Source: Acanthacorydalis orientalis
Taxonomy: Eukaryota > Arthropoda > Insecta > Megaloptera > Corydalidae
NCBI GenBank assembly: GCA_034766995.1
Contig: CM068313.1
Span: 34,856,996-34,920,995 of the forward strand
Direction of reading: 5' to 3'
Length of the DNA stretch: 64,000 nucleotides
Shown here piece after piece: positions 26,061-35,699 of the stretch (position 1 is the first letter of the stretch; the number at the start of each line of letters is the position of its first letter). The position numbers and the translations under genes were made by a program. A model generated the notes under the pieces. The model saw nothing but the letters and a program-made list of their open reading frames with translations, was not told where the DNA came from and ran no database searches.

Positions 26061-26606
26061 TTAATTATTCTGGACAACAATTAAACAGTTTACTAGAAGT
26101 AACTAAGGTTTATTTTTTATTTCGTTTTCATATTTTGTGTTTCCAATGTTTGGAAATATTTTTAACAGTTTATTTAATACGAGTGTTTTAGGATTCAATT
26201 TTAGAGAACTTTTTTTTAGATTTTTCAAGTAATTTTTTATTTTTTTTATTATTTTATATCTGCTTGCAGTCTGTGCACTTTCAGATTTGAATGCATATAA
26301 AAAATAAATACTGTTTAAAAATATTAAATGTTTTAATTAATGAAATATACAAGATGTTATTTTATTCATGGGATAGAATTTAAGTTAATGAGAATATCTG
26401 TGATATCCTTATAAAAAAGTAAATTTTAAAAATGATGATGGAGACTTTACTCGTTCACGTTATGCAAAAGTAATTTTGGAAGCTAATAATAGTAAACTAA
26501 CGTCCGTTCTTCTTCTCTTTCGTAAGTTTAAAAATCGTAAGAACATTACATGGATAAAGTTTTATCATATAATCGATCTAAAACTGAAAAATATATTCTA
26601 ACCGAG
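26061..26606. other. AT-rich non-coding stretch
   Basis: Nothing recognised; ordinary AT-rich sequence leading up to the TATA-like site at 26607. Confidence 0.4.
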
Positions 26607-26616
26607 TATATAAAAG
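26607..26616 (+). promoter_or_regulatory. Candidate TATA box ahead of a GC-richer segment
   Basis: TATATAAAAG fits the TATAWAAR consensus. It sits just before a jump in GC content, and a start of transcription would be expected near 26637-26640. TATA-like strings are common in this AT-rich DNA; the GC shift downstream is what makes this one worth noting. Confidence 0.3.
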
Positions 26617-26639
26617 AACGCGTCCGACAATTTTATTAT

Positions 26640-26960
26640 CGCAATTTTACAAGCATAAAAGAGCATCTATATAACCGATAACAAGAGCACATTTTATTTA
26701 TCCATATATAAGAACAATACATACACAACCATCCATGTTTCGCGAGTATATTATGGTACCTGTTAGTTGAACGAAACAAACGAACGCGGCTGATGGTTGT
26801 GGGTCCAGGGACCTGCGAACTGAGCTCCGGTTACATGAAAGGAATGTACCTGTACATAAGTTTTGGGTGGCCGTCAAAAGCGGCACCGACCGAGAAAAAA
26901 ATGACCATCGACAAAGAAGAATACAATAATACAGACTGGCGCGATTTTCAGGCGTAGGTA
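26640..26960 (+). other. GC-elevated segment, possible 5' exon with a 40-codon ORF (26835..26957)
   Basis: GC content is clearly above the flanks from about 26690. On the plus strand ATG at 26835 opens 40 codons starting MKGMYLYISFGW and ending DWRDFQA, with TAG at 26955-26957. An AG/GTATCT donor-like site follows at once. I do not recognise the peptide. It could be a 5' UTR exon with an upstream ORF, or the relic of an element. A 62-codon minus-strand frame over the same bases looks like a shadow. Confidence 0.25.
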
Positions 26961-27192
26961 TCTGACCATGGCACCGTTATAATATTATTTTCAAACAATG
27001 CAGTTCTTTTTTAGTTCTTCTTGTTTGCTATCGTATTTTTCATTTCATGCTATTTTGTTAACAATTAATTACCATTGATTGACAAAAATAAACAAACTGC
27101 ATAATATTAATGAACAATTCACACATAATTAATTGTATAAATACCTTTTTACATACACGTACACTTTATGTACACACACATATGTGTATATT

Positions 27193-27247
<55 letters not shown>

Positions 27248-27840
27248 CGTACTTTGATTTACATTTTCATTTGTATAGGAAAAGTTCATTGATATTATTT
27301 TTTAAAAAAAGTATTAAGAAATTCATGCTGAATTATAATGTCCTAAGCAGTATTTTTGAATTTTTTTTTGTTAATAGATTTCTTTAATTATATATTAAAG
27401 TTTTTTTTATAATTTATAGAATTTATTAAATATAGCTATTAAAAAAAATAATAAAATATTATTAATACATATAACAGATACAAATATTTTTACAGCTTAT
27501 TTTTTACATTATAATTTCACACTTATCTCATAGTATTTGTTAGATTTTTTGTCAAAAAAGTAAACTCGCATTTTTTTTATACTTTGTTACATATATATTA
27601 AAAAAAAAGATTTGTTTCTTTTTTTACCTTTTCATATAATTCGTAAATTGCTATAGTAAAGAAAAACAATTAATGGAAAAACAAAATTATGATAATGTAT
27701 AAAGGAAATGAGAATTACTTATACACATTGAATTGTAAAATTTGTAGTGGTATCAATAATAACTTATTTGGAGTTATTTAGTTACCACCACAATCCGCTA
27801 TGAAAAACATGTTATTAAATGATCAGAAATGATAAAAATA
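26961..27840. other. AT-rich non-coding stretch
   Basis: Contains (TA)n at 27202-27246 with CACA/CATA edges. Nothing else recognised. Confidence 0.45.
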
Positions 27841-28260
27841 GGTGTGAATGATTTTGTCAGAGTATGCTCGTATAGAAAGATGTATATATCGATGAAAATT
27901 GGACTGATTATTACACATGTGATTTCTATTTTGTTGTACGGCGATGAAACATGATTTGTTTGAAAAATTAATAAAAAAAGTCAATTCATTTGAAAAGCAG
28001 TGCTGAAAAAAATGTTTCTAATTTTACGGACAACACATCAAGTTAATATCTAAGTCTTGATAAAAATTCAAACGAAAAATAAACGAACGGATATCCTCTA
28101 TGATATACAATCGACTTTTTCAGTTTTTTACATAGTAAATAAGACAGTGAGTCTTTAAAATATTATAACACAAGAAAAACCTGTCAGGAACAGAATATCT
28201 GCAGGTGACATAGTAGACTGTTTCATTGATAAGTGGACCCCAAGAAAAATATTCTCAGCA
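27841..28260 (+). pseudogene. Decayed LINE reverse-transcriptase C-terminal region
   Basis: Frames give MKIGLIITHVISILLYGDET, then a stop where W is usual. Next, after a frameshift, come VNSFEKQC, a stop, and KKMFLILRTTHQVNI. This matches the L-L-Y-G-x-E-T-W ... F-E-x-x-C-x-x-x-M-L-x-I segment that follows the RT domain in RTE/jockey-like LINEs. A later piece, WTPRKIF near 28240, may be the usual W-x-D region. Several stops make it a dead copy, and the exact ends are not visible. Confidence 0.55.
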
Positions 28261-28846
28261 AATATTTGAGAACACTCCTAATGAAAGCTTATAATAGAGC
28301 TGAATAAGAATAGAGTATGAAATAGTATTCGTGTAAAAGTACAATATATTTCATGAGATCCTAATTTGCTGAAAGGGAAAATTAAAAATTGATTGATTAA
28401 ATTGTACTACTCAACATGATTAAAAATGTATTTTTTAACTATTTCATTGAATAAAATCATATTTTGAATTATTATGAAATGCATACCTGTAAGATCAATT
28501 AAATTAGTACTTTATCGAGCTAAGTAAGCTTTTTTATTTATGTTAATTTTGAATGTTGTCTATTTCCAAGACATGATACTATTTAAAGCTATTCATTTCT
28601 TGTTGAATGGAAGCTTTTTTCAGTTAAGATTAAAATTTGTGGCAAATTAATTAATAACTTGCTATACTAACAACACAATTAAAACTGGATTCAATCTTTT
28701 AATCAATGAGGACTGAATTTGAAATAATATACAGAACTAATAATTATTTTGAGAAGAATAGTAGATGTTATCCAGTTTCATATTTAGAATTTCTTCATTA
28801 AAATATGCCATTTAAATTTATCCATGATACTGACATCAATTTTTAA

Positions 28847-28957
28847 GAACTGAATCCAGAAATCCTAAGGGAAACAATGGAAAATGCCTTACAAATAGCA
28901 CGACTTTGTGAAACCGACAATGGGCATCACTTACTTGATGTCATTTTTCATGTATAA
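28847..28957 (+). other. Short protein-like ORF fragment, unidentified
   Basis: 36 codons, from just after a stop to a TAA, read ELNPEILRETMENALQIARL and continue CETDNGHHLLDVIFHV. The composition is balanced, unlike chance frames here. TTTTTAAG just before could serve as a weak splice acceptor, but no donor follows. It may be a relic of a gene or transposon. Low confidence. Confidence 0.15.
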
Positions 28958-29715
28958 TCAGGAATGATTATCCATCCTTATATTTTAAGAAATGAAAAAA
29001 GAAGGAAATATGTCAAAACGAAAAAAATATTAATGTTTTAAACCCCTTACTTCTTTTTCCGCAATCCTATATATGAGTACACTTAAACAGTTTCTTTGAT
29101 TTTGCTATACAGTATATCTCTATAAAATATTGAAAGGCGACAAATAATTGTGAATGATTTTTTACAATATTCAATTATTAGAAAATGATAGTAAAAAGAT
29201 ATAAAACTGATGTATTTTTATGAAAAAAAATACATAAAGAAAGCTTACGTTAATGTTACAAATAATATTTTTGATATTCAGTATGCAGTGAAAAGTAATA
29301 TTATAATAATATAATATTTGTTCACAGTTATGCCAATACACATGCATTTTATATATACCAATATTTTCGTTTTATTAAAACAAATAAATAAATTATGATA
29401 TTTTGATAAGACATGCTTTTTTAACAGAAAATATCATCGTTGTGAAAGCACATATAATAATTGTTGTTAACATTAACTAAATATAAAAATTGCATCAAAA
29501 ATAGACAAATCATTAAAAATTTAAATTTACTTTAGTACAATTGAATTCTCAATTTTCTCATTTTTCAATCATCCCATTCTTTGAATTTTCATTTCTGAAA
29601 ATATATTTATGCAAAAATTTATTTATTTAAAATTTTAATAGTTAAGTATTTACGGTTTTTTAAATTATTCTTTTATATTATTTTAAGTTGGATAAAAAAT
29701 TAAATATATTTTTCA

Positions 29716-29764
<49 letters not shown>

Positions 29765-30265
29765 TATCTTTATCCATTAAAGGAATGTACTTCATTTTAA
29801 ACTGAAGATTAGATTTTATTAAAGAAAACCATGTACAAGAACGTTCTTTCACTTGCATGAATAATTTGAAGGGGTCTTTTTCATGAAACCATCTATATAA
29901 TGGAAGTGTTGAAATTTTTGCATTACAAGCAGGGAAGACTTAAGTGAACCGGTAGAACGATCGGATTCTGAATGTACAAATACATACATGCGAATAATGT
30001 TTGAGTTACATTTACATTTATTATGTAATACGAATGAATGGAAATCTATAAATTTAATTTTGTATCGCAGATGATCTATCTTTACACGTATATTATTTTT
30101 GTTATCTTTTACATTTATACAATCAGACATTACACTGTATTATATTATGACGATGATATTAATTATTGATTGTCAAGAATGTCACGAGATTGGAATCTGT
30201 AAATACACTGCTCTCGTGTTTAATATTTTACACACCCACATTTATACACCCTAAATACATATAAA

Positions 30266-30339
<74 letters not shown>

Positions 30340-30424
30340 ATGTGTGTGTGTACAATTTGTGTGTATCATGTGCTTGTGTATATATGTTTGTAACAACATG
30401 CTCGGCGTGATAATTTTTTAATCA

Positions 30425-30480
<56 letters not shown>

Positions 30481-31170
30481 ATAAAAATATATTAAAATAT
30501 GGTTAAAATTTATGTTCATACATATACATGGCCTTCTTTGATTCATGGGGTAATTTTTACTTATCTTATATGCAGAAAAAATTACATTGTCAAACTTTAT
30601 CTCTTATTTTTAAGTAAGAAAACTTCTGGTAAGAAATAGTAGTAAATATTAATAATTTATGGAAGTGTATTTGGTTTTTACCGCTATTATTATTAGTAAC
30701 CAAATGACAATATGTATAAGATTATAAGAAAATTAAAATAAAATTAAAGATCAGAGAATAGTAAAAAAATCATTTTTCAACTAAGAGGCCAGTTAATTAT
30801 TTTTAAATATTTATAAATTGAAACAAACCATACGTATATTTTACTCATGAAAATAAAAATATTTACATATGTAAATTTAAATTAAAAATTAACATTTCTT
30901 TTAATAGCAGTTGAATTTGAAGCGAATAAAATTAAAACTAATATAGAAATGTCTAATAAGGAGACATTGAAATCAATGCTGAAAATAAAACTAACATGGA
31001 TCTCGTGTGAAATTAAGAAAAATCTAAGTTATAAAATTCAATATTACCTGTATATAATAATAAGAAGGTAAATAAACTGAATTTATTAATAAATGTTATT
31101 AAATTACATTGATATATGATACGTGCCATAAAACCGAATGTACATAAATATATGATGAATTTGTTAATAA
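28958..31170. other. AT-rich non-coding stretch
   Basis: Holds (TA)n arrays at 29719-29762, 30269-30327 (with GTAT and GT tails) and 30428-30475. A 93-codon minus-strand frame at 29849..30130 starts with ATG but has no recognisable domain; I leave it uncalled. Confidence 0.45.
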
Positions 31171-31443
31171 CAATGTGAGTTTTCACAAATTAATTCACTT
31201 TTTCACTCCACAAACCGCAAAAAAATTCTTGTCAAAAATATTCAATACATGAATATATTATGATCATTTTTCATTGTTGCTTATACGCATTTCAATGGTA
31301 ATTCATTCATCTTTAGAGTACCAAGGTACAGACAAATCTGTTTCGTGTCGTTTGTGAGACGTAAAACATTTTTTTTGTGGCTTGTGAGGTGTAAATAATT
31401 TAATTGTGAAAATGAATTTATCCATAGTGTCAAAACTTTATTG
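31171..31443. mobile_element. Long-palindrome MITE, copy C
   Basis: The left arm (about 31171-31335) shows TTCACAAATTAATTCAC, CCACAAACCGC, ATTTTTCATTGTTGC and GCATTTCAATGGTAATTC in family order. A shortened right arm (about 31345-31443) has TGTGGCTTGTGAGG and TGTGAAAATGAATT. The inner part of the right arm is deleted. Confidence 0.6.
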
Positions 31444-31862
31444 TATCAACGCGAAATCATTCAAATATGGAATGTGAAATCAGTGTACATACATTTTCTG
31501 TGCATATTCTTCGAAGACGAATAAATTTATATCGAAATTCGTATATACTTCCCAAAACAGACTAATTATTTATTTAATATATTAAGATAATAAAGATGTT
31601 TGTTGTGTTTTTTTAGCTTATAGGGATTTTAGACGCAGTAGACATTTTTTTCTTATAAAAAAATATGTATGACTATTTATTTTATGTAGCTTCCTTTCAC
31701 TAATTTATCAATAATATCAAGATCAATTTCACTTTATTTAATTCACATTTTTCTTTGTATTGTTTATAATATATTCTGATTTTATCGTAGACAATTTTAA
31801 TTTTTTAAATCAGTTTTATGCATTTTTTTAATCGTATTTTATCGTCCTATCAAGTTTCAAAA

Positions 31863-32415
31863 TAAGGATGGTAAGAAGATAATTGCGGTTTTTGTTTTCT
31901 GAATTCTAACCCTTTTTTCAATGAAAGTGTCATTTCATCGTGTTCATGTTAATATAATTTTAAAGTGTATTTTTCAATCTGTATTTTGGTAACATCGACT
32001 TTGGTTTTATTATTAATTTTACTTCAAATTGGGCTATTGAATTAAAGATGGAAAAGAAGCAAATAAGAGCAATTTTTTTGTATGAGTTCAAAACGGGTAG
32101 TAAAGCAGCAGAAACTGCTCATAAACTAAACGATGCTTTTGGTGTGGATATTGTTGAGGAAGGTACGGCACAATGGTGGTTCCAAAAAAATTGTGCTGAG
32201 CACGAGAGCCTTGACAATAAAGAAAGTCGTTGGCGTCCTTCTTCAGTTCATAACGACTGAAGGCGTTAGTTGAATCAGAACCACGCACAATAATTTGAGA
32301 GCTTGCACAAAAGTTAGGCGTTAGTCATTCAACAGTTCTAGACCACTTAAAACAGTTAGGATAGAAAAATGTATATGAATTTGAAGGTCTTAAACCGCAA
32401 TTATTTTTCTATGAA

Positions 32416-32419
<4 letters not shown>
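31863..32419 (+). mobile_element. Mariner-derived internally deleted element, copy 3
   Basis: About 557 bp. The left end is degraded (TAAGGATGGTAAGAAGATAA). The right end AACCGCAATTATTTTTCTAT runs straight into (TA)n at 32419. An N-terminal transposase remnant at 32048..32260 starts MEKKQIRAIFLYEFKTG and stops after SSVHND by loss of about two codons relative to copy 2. Further on, frames give ALVESEPRTII, a stop, and ELAQKLGVSHSTVLDHLKQLG, ending at the same internal deletion as the other copies. Copy 3 keeps the longest readable HTH region. Confidence 0.8.
32048..32260 (+). pseudogene. Mariner transposase N-terminal remnant (copy 3)
   Basis: 70 codons, MEKKQIRAIFLYEFKTGSKA... to VHND*. It retains the QWWFQK and RPSSVHND landmarks of the mariner DNA-binding half, but Q-K-N-C replaces the usual Q-K-F-R-A. 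No catalytic domain. It is a relic inside the non-autonomous copy at 31863..32419. Confidence 0.7.
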
Positions 32420-32468
<49 letters not shown>

Positions 32469-32469
<1 letters not shown>

Positions 32470-33264
32470 CGTGAAAACTAATATAACAAACTGTCTTTTA
32501 TAATGATGTGTTTATATCTTTTTATAGATTTTAAAAAAAATGAGTTCAAGAAGAGAATTTGAATTCTATATACAACCCACGATTAGCTTTAGATATACAA
32601 TACTAACGAAAATATTGTCAGATATTTGACAAATACATAGTTTCTATTAGTTCTAGAAATAAAATTTAAAATTATTATTTTCCTTGATTTATTGTAAATG
32701 GAACCTGAATAAGCCAACAACAAAGTCATTCTTAAATGTGCGGCCTAGATAAATTATACTTATTTTTATAAATATTTTTTTTAATATTAAGTATAACGAA
32801 TAAATGAAGTAAATTAATGGAGACAATAACAAAAAATGTTATAATTTTCTGTAATGACGAAATTTCATTATTATATAAACTAATTAGCAAATAAATGTTA
32901 AAATTACTTTTAGTGCGAAATTAATGTTTGGGCGTTATTTTGTATTTGTAGTTGAGTAATGTTTAGAAATATCTACATCTATTATCTACTATTACTTTGA
33001 ATCATGGCTGAAAATATATTTTAAAAATTATTATTATATACTAAATACTACGTTAAACATCTATAAGAGTTGACTGTAGCTAAACAAATGATCTTCCGAT
33101 TAGATTTTATTGTGCCAATGAATCTAGTTCTTATGATTATAACTTTCTTATTAAAAGTTCATTGATAAGTTTTACTAATTAATAAACTAGTAAAACTTAA
33201 TTTAATTCATATTATGAAGGACTAATAGTTAAAAATTCTTAATTTTTTTCTAACTTTAGTATAG

Positions 33265-33328
<64 letters not shown>

Positions 33329-33610
33329 TACGTTTTAAAAAATTGTAATTACTGTATTTGAAACTTCTAGTTATTACGAAGTTACCAAAAAGGAAAATTA
33401 ATAGCTCTACTATCGTGAGTGCTAGCGAAATCATAACTTGATTATTTTAAAATGAATAATTAAATAATGTATTTCATTTGAGTTTTCTATTCAATTCTTT
33501 TTTTGGCAGTATTATATTTCGCCGATTTTCATAGTAATCTTGCTTTTGATTTCGCAGATAATTTTTTATTTTATGCATACCACAAACATTTATTCTAATC
33601 AATACTCAAT
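32469..33610. other. AT-rich non-coding stretch
   Basis: Contains (TA)n at 33266-33324. No gene or element recognised. Confidence 0.45.
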
Positions 33611-33612
33611 AC

Positions 33613-33717
33613 GTCATCCTGGCTGCCTTCATTCTTTTGGATCAGTTAAGTGCCTGTTTTCCACTACTAGTTTCATTACATGTGCCATCCTCAGGCAGAT
33701 GTATAAAATAATTTATG

Positions 33718-33780
<63 letters not shown>

Positions 33781-33936
33781 GTATATATAGATATAGATAA
33801 ATAGATAGATTGATAGATTAATTGAACATAAATTGCATTTAAAATCAGTTTTCAATATCTACCTGAGCATAGTACACGAACCGAAATTAGTAGCAGAGAA
33901 CAAACAATTAATCCAAAAAGACGAAGTCCACCAAAA
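33613..33936. mobile_element. Inverted repeat around a (TA)n array, with a Penelope/hammerhead-like motif
   Basis: The left arm (33613-33720) and right arm (33824-33936) are diverged inverted copies. On the outward strand both show GAACATAAATT, ATCTxCCTGAG, ACTAGTAG/ATTAGTAG, ACAGGCAC/ACAAACAA and ATCCAAAA. Between them lies (TA)n (33720-33774). In the left arm on the minus strand, CTGAGGATGGCACATG and then TAATGAAAC (33694-33670) fit CUGANGA...GAAA, the hammerhead ribozyme core pattern known from Penelope-like retroelements. The stem between the two core boxes is poor, so activity is doubtful. Confidence 0.4.
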
Positions 33937-34017
33937 CAAAGTTCCAATGTGATTACAGGCATAAAACATACAATTATAATTTAAAATGTCCAATAATTAA
34001 TCATTGAAAATGATATC

Positions 34018-34408
34018 ATCTATAAAAGTATTCTTCAAACTGTGTTCCGCCGAACCCTGGGGTTCCGAGCAAACCTCTTTAAAGGGTCCGTGAATCAAAG
34101 TCAAAATTCGAAAGAATTTTCGAAGAAAAACCCAGAAAAGCTACAAATTTCGAAATAGTTGATTTATAATAATCTCATTTATTTCTATAAATACCTATTA
34201 TTATGCAGTAAAACTGTACTTATGAGTACACATTACGACCCCGCTCAATCAAATACAAATAATGAAATTTGGTCATGTAAGGTGGCTGATTTTCAAAACT
34301 TGTGTGGTACGTATCTTGAGTTTTCTGAGGATGGTAGGAATTCCGCAAAAAAAATATAATCTTAAGGATTCCGTGAGACGACAATGTTTGAAGAGCACTG
34401 ATCTATAG
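34018..34408. mobile_element. hAT-type MITE with 8-bp target-site duplication
   Basis: The element occupies 34026..34400 (375 bp). The left flank is ATCTATAA (34018-34025) and the right flank is ATCTATAG (34401-34408), an 8-bp duplication with one mismatch, the size produced by hAT transposases. The right end read inward is CAGTGCTCTTCAAACATTGT. The left end is AAGTATTCTTCAAACTGTGT. Inside, CCGAACCCTGGGGTTCCGAG and TCTCACGGAATCCTTAAG (minus strand) resemble the ends of non-autonomous hAT elements. No transposase ORF. Small frames inside it are not genes. Confidence 0.75.
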
Positions 34409-34552
34409 TGATATATCATCTTCATATTTTCATAATCCACTGCTAAATAAAAACTTTGTCTAATTACATCCAAATTTAAATGATTCAGTAGCTTTCGTTT
34501 CCAAATATTTTCTTGATAAGATACTTATCCTATTTTCACGAATGAAATTTTC

Positions 34553-34650
34553 TCTTGACACTTTTTTCCAACCAAAATTGTTATGTTAGTTGATTATTGA
34601 TTACAGATCATTTTGATTGTTACTTCTGTCCATTTCTATGATAATTCCAT
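34553..34650. mobile_element. Possible long-palindrome MITE fragment, copy G (left arm)
   Basis: TTTTGATTGTTACTTCTGTC and CATTTCTATGATAATTCCAT follow the left-arm order of the palindrome family, but divergence is high. Confidence 0.3.
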
Positions 34651-35443
34651 CATAATTATAACACTTAACCACAAAAAAACACACATTACTACTTTTTGAA
34701 TCGAATTATTACTTATATGTATTTTATTTATGTCTCTTTGTCTTTGTTAATTGCTATTTATGTTGCCTCTCGCTATCTCTGTTGATCCCGGGGATATATT
34801 TATTTCCATTACCAATATATGTCTTCATATTATTTTATTTTAATTTTATACTTAGACGATTTATTTTATATTTTCCGTTAACCTACAAACAATTTCAAAA
34901 ACCTACGATAATTAATTGGAAATAAATAATATTCTTGATGGTAATTATGTGTAAAATATTCGTGAGTGTTTTATTGCTGTTTTACTCCGCATTGTCCATG
35001 TTCAAGAAAATCGCTCTCTAAAAAGACATGGCGTACTCTATTATTATTGTTTAATTGTGCTAAGTGAATTTAAATGATAATAGTTTTTTTATTATTAGCT
35101 CTTGTAGATTTTCTAATGAATCGAACATAATTTATCACTCTTCGTTTAACTTCAAAGAACTCTAATATCTTTTTTGTTATACCGAATTATTTTAATTAAT
35201 TCATTAATACATTATATATTTACAAATGTATAAAAAATACACTCGTGTCTATCCTATATTTTAGAATTTTGAGAGTAGAATGATAGTTCACGAGACAATT
35301 GAAGACGACCTTCTATAATAATTTCAATCGTTATTAAATCATTGGCGTACTCACTCTTCTCTACACATATACAATAATGAAATAAACATACGTTAAGTAT
35401 CGTTTAAAAAAGCTCGTCGACACCGAATATATCAATTACTTAC

Positions 35444-35695
35444 CTCTCTGAATGTTAATTGGATATAAATGTACCTGTAAATTGATAAATCGTACTACGG
35501 CAAAGATCTGAGAAAGCTGTGAATCCAGCCTGTTCATGTAAGCGGTATTTGATTACAGTTGTTCCAGCACATCAGACAAAGGAGCCTGGCATTGGAAATA
35601 CGCGGCAGTGATGTTCCGTGAGGCCCCTATGGGAAACGATTTCGCATATAAATAAAATACTAGAAATATATACAGACCGCTGGTGACCGACCGTT
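35444..35695 (-). other. Candidate exon with both splice sites; possible start codon at 35537
   Basis: On the minus strand an acceptor (CATATTTTTACAG, AG at 35697-35696) opens a 252-nt segment that is clearly GC-richer than its flanks and ends CAGAGAG before a perfect GTAAGT (35443-35438). From ATG at 35537-35535 the frame is open for 31 codons plus one base to the donor: MNRLDSQLSQIFAVVRFINL, then QVHLYPINIQR. Upstream frames within the exon contain stops, so this would be a 5' UTR/start exon. I do not recognise the peptide. Further exons would lie at lower coordinates or outside the window. Confidence 0.3.
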
Positions 35696-35699
35696 CTGT

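Noticed and set aside
29849..30130. 93-codon minus-strand ORF starting with ATG
   Set aside because: Longest non-repeat ORF after Exd1, but it has no recognisable domain or splice context and is long enough to occur by chance in 64 kb of AT-rich DNA.
34159..34473. Overlapping 66-codon ORFs on both strands
   Set aside because: They lie inside or across the edge of the hAT-type MITE, which has no coding function.
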